In this document: one piece after another, positions 49,958 to 62,890 of the stretch
Layout of the letters: every line of letters begins with the position of its first letter
How positions within the stretch are numbered: position 1 is the stretch's first letter
Assembly (NCBI RefSeq): GCF_018860525.1
Contig: NZ_JAHKPM010000032.1
Coordinates: 124,001 to 188,000 of the forward strand
DNA length: 64,000 nt
Source: Vibrio hepatarius
Lineage (GTDB): Bacteria; Pseudomonadota; Gammaproteobacteria; Enterobacterales; Vibrionaceae
Direction of reading: 5' to 3'
Made by a program: the position numbers and the translations under genes
Notes under the pieces: model-generated
Seen by the model: only the letters and a program-made list of their open reading frames with translations
The model's database searches: none
What the model was told of the DNA's origin: nothing

Positions 49958-50068
49958 GTTGTGTAATGGTACTCACTCTTCTGATGATTCGTTTACTATC
50001 AGATGGAATGTTTAATTTAGGCTCAACACGCATGATTCGTTGGTCTTCAATACTAATCAGGTAAAATC

Positions 50069-51103
50069 ATGACAGATACATACACCATGAGCAGCGACAG
50101 TAAAAAGATAGCAATGACCGTACTTGGCGCAGGCTCCTATGGTACCTCTCTCGCAATATCATTGGCGAGAAATGGTGCAAATGTAGTCCTCTGGGGGCAT
50201 AACCCTGAGCATATGTCACGCTTACAATTAGAACGCGCTAACCATGCATTTTTACCTGGAGTTGAATTTCCGCCATCCTTGATTGTGGAAGCTGATTTAG
50301 TAAAGGCAGTGCAAGAAAGTCGAGACTTGCTTATCGTCGTTCCAAGTCATGTTTTTGCTGAAGTATTGGCTAAGGCTAAGCCTCATTTGCGCAAAGATTC
50401 TAGGCTCTGTTGGGCGACTAAGGGTCTCGAGCCAGAAACAGGTCGTTTGCTTCAAGATGTTGCTCAAGAAACCCTTGGTGATAGCTATCCGTTGGCTGTA
50501 CTTTCAGGACCAACATTTGCGAAAGAATTGGCTATGGGAATGCCTACTGCGATATCTGTTTCTTCACCAGATGAAGGTTTTGTTGCTGATCTTCAGGATA
50601 AAATACATTGCAGTAAAACCTTTCGAGTGTATGCCAATAGTGATTTTACAGGTATGCAGCTTGGTGGGGCGGTTAAAAATGTTATTGCCATTGGTGCTGG
50701 TATGTCTGATGGTATTGGTTTTGGTGCTAATGCTCGCACTGCACTTATTACTCGTGGGCTAGCAGAAATGACTCGACTTGGCGTCGCACTTGGAGCTCAA
50801 CCAGAAACCTTTATGGGGATGGCTGGGCTTGGTGATCTTGTGTTGACTTGTACAGACAACCAATCGCGTAACCGCCGTTTTGGCTTGGCATTAGGAGAGG
50901 GGAAAGGGGTGCAAGATGCTCAGGATGAAATAGGTCAGGTTGTTGAAGGGTATCGCAATACGAAAGAGGTATGGTTGCTGTCAAAAAGAGTGGGTGTTGA
51001 ATTACCAATTGTTGACCAAATATATCAAGTACTGTATCAAGGTAAAGATGCGCACCTTGCTGCAAGGGATTTACTTGCCCGTGATAAAAAAGCAGAAGCT
51101 TAG
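50069..51103 (+). CDS. gpsA: Glycerol-3-phosphate dehydrogenase [NAD(P)+]
   Basis: This 344-residue enzyme reduces dihydroxyacetone phosphate to sn-glycerol 3-phosphate for phospholipid synthesis. It has the nucleotide motif [22 protein letters not shown], and the catalytic region [17 protein letters not shown] with the essential Lys. AGGT lies upstream of ATG 50069. cysE follows after 57 nt, probably in the same transcript. Confidence 0.97.
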   Translation: MTDTYTMSSDSKKIAMTVLGAGSYGTSLAISLARNGANVVLWGHNPEHMSRLQLERANHAFLPGVEFPPSLIVEADLVKAVQESRDLLIVVPSHVFAEVLAKAKPHLRKDSRLCWATKGLEPETGRLLQDVAQETLGDSYPLAVLSGPTFAKELAMGMPTAISVSSPDEGFVADLQDKIHCSKTFRVYANSDFTGMQLGGAVKNVIAIGAGMSDGIGFGANARTALITRGLAEMTRLGVALGAQPETFMGMAGLGDLVLTCTDNQSRNRRFGLALGEGKGVQDAQDEIGQVVEGYRNTKEVWLLSKRVGVELPIVDQIYQVLYQGKDAHLAARDLLARDKKAEA

Positions 51104-51160
51104 AGGTCGATAACGGTTAAGGCAAAGGCATCTAGATGTATTTGGATGTAAGGTTGAGAA

Positions 51161-51982
51161 ATGAAACATTGTGAAACACAGAAAATTTGGCAGACGATAG
51201 TGGAAGAAGCTCGTGACTTATCTGAGCAAGAGCCGATGCTGGCAAGTTTCTATCATGCCACGATCATTAAGCATGATAGCCTAGCTGCTGCCTTAAGCTA
51301 TATTTTAGCAAATAAACTCAACACGGCATCAATGCCAGCGATGGCTGTCCGTGAAGTGGTTGAAGAAGCTTTTAATGCTGATAACTCCATCACTGAGGCT
51401 GCTGCTTGTGATATTTGTGCCACAGTGAATCGTGACCCTGCTGTTTCTATGTATTCTATGCCTTTGATGTACTTGAAAGGATACCATGCTCTTCAGGGAT
51501 ATCGTGTGGCCAATTGGTTATGGAACCAAGGGCGAATAGCGCTTGCGACCTATCTGCAAAATCAAATCTCCGTTGCTTGTCAGGTGGATATCCACCCTGC
51601 TGCAAGTATAGGCCAAGGTATTATGCTTGATCATGCGACGGGAATAGTCATTGGTGAAACGGCGATTGTCGAAAATGATGTATCGATTCTTCAGGATGTT
51701 ACTTTAGGTGGTACAGGTAAGGCATGTGGTGATCGACATCCGAAAATACGTGAGGGTGTGATGATAGGTGCTGGTGCCAAGATCCTTGGTAATATCGAGG
51801 TTGGTGAAGGTGCTAAAATTGGTTCTTGTTCTGTGGTTTTACAACCAGTACCACCTCATACTACGGTAGCTGGTGTCCCTGCTAAAATTGTTGGGCGCCC
51901 TAAGACTGATAAGCCTTCTCTTGATATGGACCAACAATTTAATGGCCGTTCTCAAAGTTTTGTCGGTGGTGATGGTATCTAA
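51161..51982 (+). CDS. cysE: Serine O-acetyltransferase CysE
   Basis: This 273-residue enzyme acetylates serine with acetyl-CoA to give O-acetylserine, the cysteine precursor. An N-terminal helical domain (about 1-140) precedes a left-handed beta-helix with DHATGIVIGETA (catalytic Asp/His) and the QDVTLGGTGK loop. The C-terminal tail ends in Ile (GGDGI), the tail feature that binds CysK. It closes the secB-gpsA-cysE stretch. Confidence 0.97.
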   Translation: MKHCETQKIWQTIVEEARDLSEQEPMLASFYHATIIKHDSLAAALSYILANKLNTASMPAMAVREVVEEAFNADNSITEAAACDICATVNRDPAVSMYSMPLMYLKGYHALQGYRVANWLWNQGRIALATYLQNQISVACQVDIHPAASIGQGIMLDHATGIVIGETAIVENDVSILQDVTLGGTGKACGDRHPKIREGVMIGAGAKILGNIEVGEGAKIGSCSVVLQPVPPHTTVAGVPAKIVGRPKTDKPSLDMDQQFNGRSQSFVGGDGI

Positions 51983-51994
51983 GGTCTTTAAAAT

Positions 51995-52022
51995 AAAGGG
52001 TTGACTATAAGATCAACCCTTT
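51995..52022. terminator. Bidirectional terminator between cysE and aphA
   Basis: A 10-bp stem (51995-52004 with 52013-52022, 8-nt loop) with A/T-rich flanks suits the convergent genes. Confidence 0.85.
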
Positions 52023-52038
52023 AACTTCTTTAATCATT

Positions 52039-52578
52039 TTAGGCTAGTGCATCGAGCTCTGAAAGTGTTTCTTCGGCCCATTCTACCCATGCTTGGCGTA
52101 CTAATAGATTGCGACGCAGTGTCAAACGTTCAAGACGCTGTTGTTTGTCGAGTGTCGCAGGTGCTGAGTAATAAGCATTCTCGATTTCTTTGTAATGCGC
52201 AACAAGCTTACGTGATTCTTCGACTAGTTCCCCAAGTTGCTTGCGATAAGGTGCGGATGGTTGTACAGCGCAAGCCATCAACTTAGCACAAAACTCATCA
52301 CGAACTGTTGGATGGGCTGTTGGTTGATCGAACCAATCACCAAGAGCAACGCGTCCTGCTTCAGTAATTGAGTAAACTTTGCGGTCTGGTTTGCCTTCCT
52401 GAGGCTCTAAAACACAAGTAACTTGCTGGTTTTGAGCCATTTTGTTGAGCTCGCGATAGACCTGCTGATGACTTGCTTTCCAAAAATAACCAATAGTGGC
52501 TGAGAATTCTTTGGTGATATCATATCCAGTTGCATTGCGTGTACTGAGAACTGTTAGGATAACGTGTGGTAATGACAT
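52039..52578 (-). CDS. aphA: PadR-family quorum-sensing master regulator AphA
   Basis: This 179-residue winged-helix regulator has the N-terminal DNA-binding domain (LPHVILTVLSTRNATGYDIT; SHQQVYRELNKMAQ) and a C-terminal coiled-coil dimerisation helix. Sequence and length match Vibrio AphA, the low-cell-density master regulator opposed by HapR/LuxR, which also controls virulence and biofilm genes. I chose ATG 52578 (MSLPHV); a TTG 7 codons upstream is unlikely. aphA sits between cysE and ppc, its normal Vibrio context. How it affects the capsule locus here is not known. Confidence 0.95.
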   Translation of the reverse strand: MSLPHVILTVLSTRNATGYDITKEFSATIGYFWKASHQQVYRELNKMAQNQQVTCVLEPQEGKPDRKVYSITEAGRVALGDWFDQPTAHPTVRDEFCAKLMACAVQPSAPYRKQLGELVEESRKLVAHYKEIENAYYSAPATLDKQQRLERLTLRRNLLVRQAWVEWAEETLSELDALA

Positions 52579-52788
52579 GTCTTTAATCCAAATGGTCAAA
52601 TAAATACTTAATAACTGCTTGATTACTGTTGTGCTTCTATGGCACTTATCATCAGTAAATATTTAGCAGCGCCAACAAAGTTGGCCATGTCACCTTAAAA
52701 GCCGTTTTATCACCTAGAGCGATTTATAATTTTATTGTTCATCGCAAAGGAGCAATATTATATCTAAATAATAAGCATAAAGTGGAAT

Positions 52789-52829
52789 AGAAAAACTAAT
52801 TGAGCTAAAAAACTGATAATTAGCTCAAT
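52789..52829 (-). terminator. Terminator of ppc
   Basis: On the minus strand a perfect 10-bp AT-rich stem (52820-52829 with 52799-52808, 11-nt loop) is followed by TAGTTTTTC. Confidence 0.65.
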
Positions 52830-52926
52830 AAATTATTATATCAGATTATTATTCTGTTTTTCTTGTTTTTTTTGTTGGTATTTGTTTTATTATTCTTGTT
52901 GTTTTGGTGTTTTTAGCATCGGATGC

Positions 52927-52956
52927 ATTGAGGATGCCTATGTTGGCAGCCTCAAT
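52927..52956. other. Long stem-loop just after ppc
   Basis: ATTGAGG-x-TGCC (52927-52938) pairs with GGCA-x-CCTCAAT (52945-52956) around a 6-nt loop, 19 nt after the ppc stop. No T-run follows on the coding strand, so it is probably a 3'-end protecting or processing hairpin. Confidence 0.6.
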
Positions 52957-52975
52957 TTATCCTTTTTATGGGTTT

Positions 52976-55609
52976 TTAGCCTGTATTTCGCATACCAGCG
53001 GCTATACCAGCAATGGTGACCATCAAGGCCTCTTCAAGTTCTGGAGATGCTGAGTTGTTCTGGCGGGTTCGATAGAGTAATTCTGCTTGTAGCATGTTGA
53101 GTGGTTCTACGTAGATATTGCGTAAGCGAATTGACTCTTGCCCCCAGGGATCGCTTTGCATTAGATTCTCATTATTTTCGACATTTAATACTGCTTTGAT
53201 GTCTTTACTCAATTGCTCGCGCAAATTATCTCCGAGAGGAAGTAGCTTAGGTTCGACTAAGCGCTCATCGTAGTAGCGAGAGATCTCCAAGTTACACTTA
53301 GTGTAAACCATTTCTAGCATCCCTAATCGTGTGGAGAAAAATGGCCACTCACGGCACATTTCTTCAAGTAACACTTGGTGTCCACTGTCGATTGAATGTT
53401 GAATGGCTGCACCAGCTCCGAGCCAAGCGGGCAGTACTAAGCGGTTCTGACTCCATGAGAAAATCCACGGAATCGCACGCAAGCTTTCTACGCCACCGTT
53501 TGGGTTTCGTTTCGCAGGGCGAGAGCCCAGAGGTAATTTACCTAGTTCAAGTTCTGGTGTTGCTTGGCGAAAATATGCAACAAAGTCTTTTTGGCCTCTA
53601 ACCACATTTCTATAGGCTTCGCAGCTGACCTTAGAAAGAAGATTCATCTGATCGCGCCATTCTTGTTTTGGCTCAGGTGGTGGTAACAAATTGGCTTGCA
53701 AAATAGCACTAGCGTAGAGGTTAAAGCTATTGACAGCAACGTCAGGCAAGCCTAGTTTAAAACGAATCATCTCACCTTGCTCTGTTACTCTTAACCCGCC
53801 TTTTAAACTTTTGGGAGGCTGAGAAAGTAATGCTGCGTGTGCAGGAGCACCACCACGACCTATTGTTCCGCCTCGGCCATGGAATAGGGTCAGTTCAATA
53901 CCCTCCTCATCTGCAACTTTTACCAATGATTCCATCGCATGGTATTGAGCCCATCCAGCAGACATAACCCCGGCATCTTTTGCTGAATCAGAATACCCTA
54001 TCATTACCATCTGTTGGTTTTGAATGAAGCCACGGTATAAATCAATTCCCATCAACTGTTTGATGACTGACTCGGCATTGTTCAAATCGTCGAGAGTTTC
54101 AAATAGTGGGCAAACATCCATTCGGTATGGGCAGCCAGCTTCTTGAAGTAGCAGATGTACTGCTAGGACATCTGATGCTGTACGTGCCATTGATATCACA
54201 TACGCACCAAATGCTTCACGAGGCTGTTTTGCTATGATTTGGCAGGTGTCTAGCACTTCTTGCACTGGTTCTGATGGTTGCCAATTTCTCGGTAGCAATG
54301 GCCTTTTAGAGGCGAGTTCATTGGTCAGGAAGGCGATTTTATCTTGTTCGTTCCAATGATTATAATCACCAATACCCAAATAGCGTGTAAGTTCAGATAA
54401 AACATCAGAATGACGGGTACTTTCTTGGCGAATGTCTAAGCGGACTAAATGGACACCAAACGCTTTGATGCGTCGAAGTGTATCTAAGAGGGAACCATCC
54501 GCGATAATACCCATCCCACATTGATGAAGAGACTGATAGCAGGCGTACAGTGGTTGCCACAATTGCTCTATTGTCTGTAACGGTGCCTTAGCGGTAAGGC
54601 TATGGCCTTTAATTTTCTCATCAAGGGTTTGCTTGGTTTCTGTCAGTAGAGCGCGTAACTGTTTAAGAATGGCTCGATAAGGCTCATGCTCGTCTTCGCC
54701 TGCTAATTGACGTACCACCTCATTGCAGCGTGTCATTGATAGTTCGCTAATTAGGTCATTAATATCACCAAGGTAGAGATCTGCGGCTTTCCATCGTGAC
54801 AGTAGCATGACTTCACGGGTAATGGTGTGTGTTACAAATGGGTTGCCGTCACGATCCCCTCCCATCCATGAGGAAAAATGAACCGGCCGAGCATCAATAG
54901 GTAAGCCTTCTTGCAGGTATTCACGCACTCGGCTATCAAGTTCTCGTAGAAAATCTGGAACGGCTTCCCACAGCGAATTCTCGACAACAGCGAAGCCCCA
55001 TTTTGCTTCATCTAGTGGCGTCGGACGTTGCTGACGAATTGTATCAGAATGCCAACCTTGGGCTATTAGTTGTTCAAGACGCCGTTCTGTTTTAAGGCGT
55101 TCTTTACTCGAGATTTCATTTAATTCTAATTTTGACAAGCACTTATTGATTTTAACCAACTTATTGATCATAGTACGGCGCGTTATTTCTGTTGGATGCG
55201 CTGTGAGGACTAATTCAATGTTGAGTTCACGAACTGCCTGAGCAGTATCGAGTTTACTAATTCCATTGTTGCTGAGTTTTGAAAATAATGTGCTAATGGT
55301 GTCAGGCTCGCAAACATGTGCATCATAATGGCGGGAAATCGTGTGGTATTGTTCCGCCATATTGGTTAGATTCAGAAATTGGTTAAAGGCATGAGCAACG
55401 GGTGTGAGTTGATCATCGGGTAGGTTTTTAATTTCATCAATTAGGTTTTCTCTATCTGATTGATTACCGGCAAGAGCAGATTTTGAAAGCTTACGAATTG
55501 TTTCTACTTTTTCCAAAAGGGTATCACCATGAGCATCCTTGATGGTGTTACCAAGCAAGTGTCCTAGCATGCTAACATTGCTTCGAAGAGCAGAGTATTT
55601 TTCGTTCAT
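52976..55609 (-). CDS. ppc: Phosphoenolpyruvate carboxylase
   Basis: This 877-residue enzyme carboxylates PEP to oxaloacetate to refill the TCA cycle. It shows [14 protein letters not shown] with the catalytic His, [19 protein letters not shown], and the glycine loop [16 protein letters not shown]; the C-terminus ends RNTG as usual. I chose ATG 55609 ([11 protein letters not shown]), which matches the known N-terminus and has AGGA upstream; a frame extended 18 codons further is unlikely. Confidence 0.97.
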   Translation of the reverse strand: MNEKYSALRSNVSMLGHLLGNTIKDAHGDTLLEKVETIRKLSKSALAGNQSDRENLIDEIKNLPDDQLTPVAHAFNQFLNLTNMAEQYHTISRHYDAHVCEPDTISTLFSKLSNNGISKLDTAQAVRELNIELVLTAHPTEITRRTMINKLVKINKCLSKLELNEISSKERLKTERRLEQLIAQGWHSDTIRQQRPTPLDEAKWGFAVVENSLWEAVPDFLRELDSRVREYLQEGLPIDARPVHFSSWMGGDRDGNPFVTHTITREVMLLSRWKAADLYLGDINDLISELSMTRCNEVVRQLAGEDEHEPYRAILKQLRALLTETKQTLDEKIKGHSLTAKAPLQTIEQLWQPLYACYQSLHQCGMGIIADGSLLDTLRRIKAFGVHLVRLDIRQESTRHSDVLSELTRYLGIGDYNHWNEQDKIAFLTNELASKRPLLPRNWQPSEPVQEVLDTCQIIAKQPREAFGAYVISMARTASDVLAVHLLLQEAGCPYRMDVCPLFETLDDLNNAESVIKQLMGIDLYRGFIQNQQMVMIGYSDSAKDAGVMSAGWAQYHAMESLVKVADEEGIELTLFHGRGGTIGRGGAPAHAALLSQPPKSLKGGLRVTEQGEMIRFKLGLPDVAVNSFNLYASAILQANLLPPPEPKQEWRDQMNLLSKVSCEAYRNVVRGQKDFVAYFRQATPELELGKLPLGSRPAKRNPNGGVESLRAIPWIFSWSQNRLVLPAWLGAGAAIQHSIDSGHQVLLEEMCREWPFFSTRLGMLEMVYTKCNLEISRYYDERLVEPKLLPLGDNLREQLSKDIKAVLNVENNENLMQSDPWGQESIRLRNIYVEPLNMLQAELLYRTRQNNSASPELEEALMVTIAGIAAGMRNTG

Positions 55610-55824
55610 TATTATCCTACCTTGTAAAAAAATTACATCCATTGTTCCTTGTTGAATAGACAATCTAGCGAAAAATATTAATGAGAGTCAAATGCTGTTG
55701 GCTAAGTTTGCAAGTATCAACAAGGTTATGTGATTTATTCCATAGTGTGTTTTTGTTGATACATATTGAAATTTAATTACAAGATGGTGGTGGGTGGCTG
55801 GAAAAGATACCAGCCAGATTTAAT

Positions 55825-56961
55825 CTAGAAACAGTATTTGTACATTGCCTTAGAAAGCACGTTTATCGTTGGCTCTATAAACTCAAATGCAAGGAATTCA
55901 TCAGGCTGGTGAGCTTGTTCAATAGAACCTGGGCCTAGGACTAATGTAGGACAAAGTTGCTGAAGGAAAGGGGCTTCTGTGCAGTAATTTACAGTTGTAC
56001 TGTTGGTGCCGCATATCTCCTCTACACCAGTGATAAATGGTTGATTGTTTTGGCACTCATAGCCAGGGATGGGCTCATGCAGTGCGGTGATTTCGATTCT
56101 TCCGGGCCACTTTGCTTCGATGTCTTTTAGAGCTCCGCGTAGCATATTGTCTAAACTGTCCAAGCTAATTCCTGGTAGAGGGCGTACGTCATAGTGCAGT
56201 TCACAGCAGCCACAAATTCGATTAGCACTATCTCCTCCGTGTATATGCCCGAGATTTAGAGTTGGGCTTGGGATCGCAAATCCAGGATGATGATATTCCT
56301 TAATCAGTTTATCGCGCAGTTGCATCATGGCAAATAGGATTTCATGCATAATCTCAATGGCATTGACGCCAAGGGCTGGATCGGATGAATGCCCAGATTT
56401 TCCTGTTACCCGAATTGAATTAGCCATGTGTCCTTTGTGGCCACGTATTGGGACTAGGCTTGTCGGTTCACCGATAATACAGTAGTCAGGTTTTATCGGG
56501 GTATTGTCAGTAAAATGCCGCGCACCAAGCATAGTGGTTTCTTCATCGCAGGTCGCTAGTACGTACAGTGGCTTAGTTTGCTTACTCCAGTCGACTTTTT
56601 TTACGGCCTCAAAGATAAAAGCAAAAAAGCCCTTCATATCCGCTGTCCCTAAACCATAAAAGCGATTATCAGCTTCAGTGAGTTTGTGAGGATCAAAATT
56701 CCAGCGGCCTTGATCAAAAGGGACGGTATCACTGTGACCTGCGAGTAGTAGCCCGCCTTCACCCATTCCTTTTTTGGCGAGTAAATTAAATTTCCCCTCT
56801 GAGACTTTGATTATGTCAATTTCAAATCCTATCGTTTGCATCCAGCAAGCTAGTTTGTCTATGACATTAGCGTTGCCTTCGTCCCAACTTGCGTCGGTTG
56901 AACTAATTGAAGACGTTGATATCAGGCCCTTATAGACCTCCATAAAGCTAGGTAATTGCAT
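55825..56961 (-). CDS. argE: Acetylornithine deacetylase
   Basis: This 378-residue M20-family metallohydrolase releases ornithine from N-acetylornithine. Metal ligands sit in [19 protein letters not shown] and [15 protein letters not shown] 56961 ([10 protein letters not shown]) gives the usual length; the frame upstream is a chance extension. It is divergent from argCBGH, the classic arginine bipolar arrangement, with about 145 nt between. Confidence 0.95.
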   Translation of the reverse strand: MQLPSFMEVYKGLISTSSISSTDASWDEGNANVIDKLACWMQTIGFEIDIIKVSEGKFNLLAKKGMGEGGLLLAGHSDTVPFDQGRWNFDPHKLTEADNRFYGLGTADMKGFFAFIFEAVKKVDWSKQTKPLYVLATCDEETTMLGARHFTDNTPIKPDYCIIGEPTSLVPIRGHKGHMANSIRVTGKSGHSSDPALGVNAIEIMHEILFAMMQLRDKLIKEYHHPGFAIPSPTLNLGHIHGGDSANRICGCCELHYDVRPLPGISLDSLDNMLRGALKDIEAKWPGRIEITALHEPIPGYECQNNQPFITGVEEICGTNSTTVNYCTEAPFLQQLCPTLVLGPGSIEQAHQPDEFLAFEFIEPTINVLSKAMYKYCF

Positions 56962-57106
56962 ATTAAGTTCGCTTTGACTGTTGACATGAATGATTAATGA
57001 AGGTAAAAGACATAATAAATCATTTTTAATGAATAAAAAACCGTTAAGTGTGGTGTTTTTTAAATTTATAATCACGAATGATGGTAATATTTAAAGGTCT
57101 AATTGA

Positions 57107-58120
57107 ATGTTCGATATGCTCAAAACCACAATTATTGGCGCTAGCGGTTACACCGGGGCTGAACTCGCACTTATGGTTCATAAACACCCACAACTTACCC
57201 TATCTGGTTTGTATGTCTCAGCCAAGAGTGTAGATGCAGGAAAGTGCATTTCCCAGTTACATGGAAAGCTATTAGGTGTGATGAGGCAATCGGTTGAACC
57301 TTTGAAAAATCCAGAATTGGTTGCTTCTCAAAATGATGTGGTGTTCCTTGCTACCGACCATCAAGTCAGTCATGACTTAGTACCTATTTTTCTTGAAAAT
57401 GGATGCCAAGTCTTTGACTTGTCAGGTGCATTTAGAGTCAAGCAAGAAGGTTTTTACGAACAATTTTATGGTTTTCAACATCAGCATCAGGATTGTCTCG
57501 AGATTGCCGCCTACGGCTTGGCTGAATGGAACAGAGACAGCATTAATAAAGCTCAGTTGATCGCAGTGCCGGGATGTTATCCCACGGCTTCACAACTTGC
57601 CATTAAACCTTTAGTCGATGCTGAACTTTTGGATATTCAACAATGGCCAATCATAAATGCAACCAGTGGTGTGTCCGGCGCAGGTCGAAAGGCATCTATG
57701 ACTAATAGCTATTGTGAAGTCAGTTTAAAACCCTATGGAGTCTTTAATCATAGACACCAACCTGAGATTGCTAGCCATCTTGGTACTGAGGTTATTTTTA
57801 CGCCTCATCTTGGTAATTTTAAGCGGGGTATTCTTGCGACGATAACGATGAAGTTAGCTGAAGGTGTCAACGAGGAACAAATCGAACAGTCATTTAGTAT
57901 GGCCTACAAAGACAAGCCTGCTGTACGTTTATTATCGTCGGAATTACCAAGCATTCAGAATGTAGAAAACACCCCATTTTGCGATATCGGTTGGAAGGTT
58001 CAGGGCGAACACATCATTGTAGTCTCTGCGATTGATAATTTGCTCAAAGGTGCTTCAAGTCAAGCGATGCAATGCTTAAATATCCACTATGGATTTCCAG
58101 AGCTAACAGCCCTTGCGTAA
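57107..58120 (+). CDS. argC: N-acetyl-gamma-glutamyl-phosphate reductase
   Basis: This 337-residue NADPH-dependent reductase is third in ornithine synthesis. It has [10 protein letters not shown] for NADP binding and AVPGCYPTA with the catalytic Cys. ATG 57107 has AAAGG 9 nt upstream and is used; ATG 57116 (MLKTTIIG) gives the common N-terminus and is equally possible. argB begins 25 nt after its stop. Confidence 0.94.
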   Translation: MFDMLKTTIIGASGYTGAELALMVHKHPQLTLSGLYVSAKSVDAGKCISQLHGKLLGVMRQSVEPLKNPELVASQNDVVFLATDHQVSHDLVPIFLENGCQVFDLSGAFRVKQEGFYEQFYGFQHQHQDCLEIAAYGLAEWNRDSINKAQLIAVPGCYPTASQLAIKPLVDAELLDIQQWPIINATSGVSGAGRKASMTNSYCEVSLKPYGVFNHRHQPEIASHLGTEVIFTPHLGNFKRGILATITMKLAEGVNEEQIEQSFSMAYKDKPAVRLLSSELPSIQNVENTPFCDIGWKVQGEHIIVVSAIDNLLKGASSQAMQCLNIHYGFPELTALA

Positions 58121-58145
58121 ATCGGTGGGTAAAAAAGGAAAAATA

Positions 58146-58940
58146 ATGACAAATAAAAAACAAACTCCATTAGTGATTAAGCTTGGCGGTGCTGCATTGT
58201 CATGTACAGAGACCTTAAGTCAGGTGTTTTGTGCAATTGCTGACTATCAAACTTTGGCTCAGCGACCCATTGCGATCGTTCACGGAGGTGGCTACCTGGT
58301 GGACGAGCTTATGGCTAAGTTGCAATTGGAAACGGTGAAAAAAGATGGCTTGCGTGTAACACCATACGAGCAAATTCCTTTGATTGCTGGTGCCTTGGCA
58401 GGAACAGCAAACAAAATGCTTCAAGGGCAAGCAATTAAAGATGGTTTGAATACTATTGGTTTATGCCTTGCCGATGGTGGTTTATGCCAAGTACATGAAT
58501 TAGATCCACAACTTGGGGCTGTTGGTAAGGTTACTCCTGGAGATTCGACACTACTGCAAGCGATTTTTGAAACGGGTGCTTTGCCTATTATCAGCTCCAT
58601 TGGTTTGACAATTAACGGGCAGATGATGAATGTCAATGCTGATCAGGCGGCGGTTGCTGTTGCAGGCGCAATGGATGCTGAACTTGTGCTGCTATCAGAT
58701 GTTAGTGGTGTGCTTGATGGTAAGGGACATCTTATCAAGAGCCTAAATGAGCAAGAAGCGCAAAATCTTATTGATGGGCGTGTTATTACCGATGGCATGG
58801 TTGTCAAGGTGAATTCTGCTCTGGAAGCTGCTACGACTCTTGGGCGTTCAATTGAGATAGCCACTTGGCGTTACCCAGAAAATCTCGCCAAGCTATTTGC
58901 TGGGCAAAGTATCGGAACTCAGTTTTTACCTAATAATTAG
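58146..58940 (+). CDS. argB: N-acetylglutamate kinase
   Basis: This 264-residue amino-acid kinase phosphorylates N-acetylglutamate. It shows VIKLGGAAL (phosphate-binding Lys), [13 protein letters not shown] and [17 protein letters not shown] 58146 follows a strong AAAAAGGAAAAAT ribosome site. It resembles the short, arginine-insensitive type of enterobacteria. argG is 59 nt downstream. Confidence 0.95.
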   Translation: MTNKKQTPLVIKLGGAALSCTETLSQVFCAIADYQTLAQRPIAIVHGGGYLVDELMAKLQLETVKKDGLRVTPYEQIPLIAGALAGTANKMLQGQAIKDGLNTIGLCLADGGLCQVHELDPQLGAVGKVTPGDSTLLQAIFETGALPIISSIGLTINGQMMNVNADQAAVAVAGAMDAELVLLSDVSGVLDGKGHLIKSLNEQEAQNLIDGRVITDGMVVKVNSALEAATTLGRSIEIATWRYPENLAKLFAGQSIGTQFLPNN

Positions 58941-58999
58941 ATAGTTACCTACAGCACTGACCGCCATGTGCAGCGCTGAGATTTTGGAGAGAGAGAAAA

Positions 59000-60214
59000 A
59001 TGAGCAAAGTAAGAATAAATAAAGTTGTCGTCGCATACTCTGGCGGTCTTGATACCTCGGTGATCATTCCGTGGCTAAAAGAAAATTATGATTGTGATGT
59101 GGTAGCCTTTGTCGCAGATGTAGGCCAAGGTGATGAAGAGTTGCAAGGTATTGAAGAAAAAGCAAAAGCGTCGGGGGCATCTGAGTGCTATATCGCTGAC
59201 TTAAAAGAAGAAATGGTCGCAGATTATATTTATCCAACGTTAAAAACTGGTGCGTATTACGAAGGTAAATACTTGCTTGGTACATCAATGGCTAGGCCAA
59301 TTATTGCAAAAGCTCAGGTAGAAGTGGCACGTAAAGTAGGGGCTGATGCTTTATGTCATGGGTGTACTGGAAAAGGTAATGACCAGGTGCGTTTTGAGGG
59401 AGCATTCGCGGCATTAGCCCCAGATCTTAAGGTTATCGCGCCTTGGCGAGAATGGGATCTTGTTAGTCGTGAAGAGTGCCTTGATTACTTAAAAGAGCGC
59501 AATATTCCATGTAGTGCTTCATTGACGAAAATATATTCGCGTGATGCAAATGCTTGGCATATTTCAACAGAAGGTGGTGTTCTTGAGGATACCTGGAATG
59601 CGCCAAATGAAGACTGTTGGGTTTGGACGGTCGATCCTGAGCAAGCGCCTAACGAGGCAGAATACGTTACTTTGAAGGTGGAAAAGGGTGAAGTTGTCGC
59701 TGTTGATGGTGAAAATATGACACCATACAACGCCCTAGTCTATTTAAACCAGAAGGGCGCTAAGCATGGTATTGGCCGTATCGACATTGTTGAGAATCGT
59801 TTGGTAGGTATGAAGTCTCGTGGCTGCTACGAGACTCCTGGAGGGACCATTATGATGGAAACCTTGCGTGCGGTTGAGCAATTGGTCCTCGATAAAGCTG
59901 CTTTTGAGTTTCGTGAAGAACTTGGCGTAAAGGCTTCTCATCTTGTTTATGATGGCCGTTGGTTTACTCCTTTATGTAAGTCAATTTTGGCAGCTTCAGA
60001 GGAATTGGCTAAGGATGTCAATGGAGAAGTGGTTGTTAAGCTTTACAAGGGTCAAGCAATAGTGACCCAGAAGCATTCAGAAAACAGTTTATACTGTGAG
60101 AAGTTTGCAACTTTTGGTGAGGATGAAGTCTATGATCAGAGCCATGCAGAAGGGTTTATTCGTCTTTACTCGCTTTCTAGTCGCATTCGAGCACTTAATA
60201 GCCAAAAAAATTAA
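59000..60214 (+). CDS. argG: Argininosuccinate synthase
   Basis: This 404-residue enzyme condenses citrulline and aspartate with ATP. The N-terminal P-loop is [22 protein letters not shown] and [17 protein letters not shown] are family blocks. It belongs to the standard, short ArgG class. A terminator follows, separating it from argH. Confidence 0.97.
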   Translation: MSKVRINKVVVAYSGGLDTSVIIPWLKENYDCDVVAFVADVGQGDEELQGIEEKAKASGASECYIADLKEEMVADYIYPTLKTGAYYEGKYLLGTSMARPIIAKAQVEVARKVGADALCHGCTGKGNDQVRFEGAFAALAPDLKVIAPWREWDLVSREECLDYLKERNIPCSASLTKIYSRDANAWHISTEGGVLEDTWNAPNEDCWVWTVDPEQAPNEAEYVTLKVEKGEVVAVDGENMTPYNALVYLNQKGAKHGIGRIDIVENRLVGMKSRGCYETPGGTIMMETLRAVEQLVLDKAAFEFREELGVKASHLVYDGRWFTPLCKSILAASEELAKDVNGEVVVKLYKGQAIVTQKHSENSLYCEKFATFGEDEVYDQSHAEGFIRLYSLSSRIRALNSQKN

Positions 60215-60228
60215 CAGTCAATAATAAA

Positions 60229-60262
60229 AGAGCCCATTTGCCTTTGCAATTGGGCTTTTTTA
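60229..60262 (+). terminator. Terminator of argCBG
   Basis: AGCCCA (60231-60236) pairs with TGGGCT (60251-60256) and a T-run follows. It implies that argH is transcribed mainly from its own promoter. Confidence 0.85.
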
Positions 60263-60293
60263 TTTGCCTATAATACTGTCACTTTCATGTTGT

Positions 60294-60332
60294 CTTGAAT
60301 AAATATGTTAAAATAATGAATTTATACTTTAT
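60294..60332. promoter_or_regulatory. ArgR operator of argH (two ARG boxes)
   Basis: Two 18-bp boxes, TGAAT-AAAT-ATGTT (60294-60311) and TGAAT-TTAT-ACTTT (60315-60332), are separated by exactly 3 bp, the standard ArgR layout. Each has one perfect TGAAT half. Confidence 0.7.
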
Positions 60333-60425
60333 CTTTTGTGTAATTTGCCGTAACTTTGAGCCAAAGATAAAACTGGGTTGAACCCAGAGTGATATAGATA
60401 ACGTAATGGTTCACAGAGTGAGTGA

Positions 60426-62324
<1,899 letters not shown>

Positions 62325-62435
62325 TTAGTCGAGTCGTTTTTAAAAAGATCAAAAAAGATCGCATTTTTGTGGAACCTTATGAAAAAAGCAGAGTCTATTT
62401 ATATACCACTGCTTTTTCTTAGAATTATCTAAGAG

Positions 62436-62471
62436 AGCCCCAAAACCGAAATTGGCTTTGGGGCTTTTTTT
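62436..62471. terminator. Terminator of argH
   Basis: AGCCCCAAA (62436-62444) pairs with TTTGGGGCT (62457-62465), followed by a T-run. Confidence 0.9.
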
Positions 62472-62505
62472 CGCTTCAATTTTGCGGAATATGTTAAGTT
62501 TAGTT

Positions 62506-62757
62506 TTAAACCTTTCGTTTGTTATGTCGCCATGGCAAGACGATGAAGCGTATCCAAAGGTGAAGAAATAGTAACCCATGAACCGAAGCCCCTGCGACTA
62601 TTAACGAAATAGATTCGATAGATTTAGGGTTACTTTTTCCTGCATACCACCAAATTATCCAACTAATAACGGATAGGCAAGTGAGCTGTATAATGCAGCG
62701 TTTACATCGGCCTATTTTTTTCCAAAACCAATTTCCATCACAATATTTGCATGTCAT
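62506..62757 (-). CDS. DUF3624-family small membrane protein
   Basis: This roughly 83-residue protein has a zinc-ribbon-like N-terminus with two Cys-x2-Cys pairs (CKYC at 3-6, CKRC at 18-21) followed by two hydrophobic segments (about 26-42 and 51-75). It matches the DUF3624 family, common beside argH in Vibrio; function unknown. I chose ATG 62757 (MTCKYCDG); the extension upstream is not conserved-looking. Confidence 0.78.
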   Translation of the reverse strand: MTCKYCDGNWFWKKIGRCKRCIIQLTCLSVISWIIWWYAGKSNPKSIESISLIVAGASVHGLLFLHLWIRFIVLPWRHNKRKV

Positions 62758-62845
62758 ATGTATGATTTCTGGATAGTAAAATTGAGGTAATGCATCAAGC
62801 TTAGTTGAAAGTCCTTCTCGCAACTAGTTGTTTTTCATAAAAATA

Positions 62846-62868
62846 AAAACGAGCCAGTGGCTCGTTTT
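62846..62868. terminator. Terminator of the oxidoreductase gene
   Basis: A 10-bp stem (62846-62855 with 62859-62868, AGT loop) has A- and T-rich ends and lies 23 nt after the minus-strand stop at 62891. Confidence 0.88.
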
Positions 62869-62890
62869 ATCATTATCGATAGTATTTAGG

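Larger units (their letters stand above)
52579..52975. other. Gap between ppc and aphA (no gene seen)
   Basis: About 400 AT-rich bases. Near ppc lies a hairpin (52927-52956); further on a 10-bp stem with a T-run (52789-52829) acts as a ppc terminator. The rest should hold the aphA promoter and its control sites. A HapR/LuxR-like match near 52812-52831 overlaps the terminator stem and is too weak to call. Confidence 0.5.

Noticed and set aside
56985..57106. ArgR boxes between argE and argC
   Set aside because: Several TGAAT half-sites are present (for example 56987 and 57030), but their second halves are poor and no pair shows the 3-bp spacing. Control by ArgR is likely from biology, yet the sites could not be placed.
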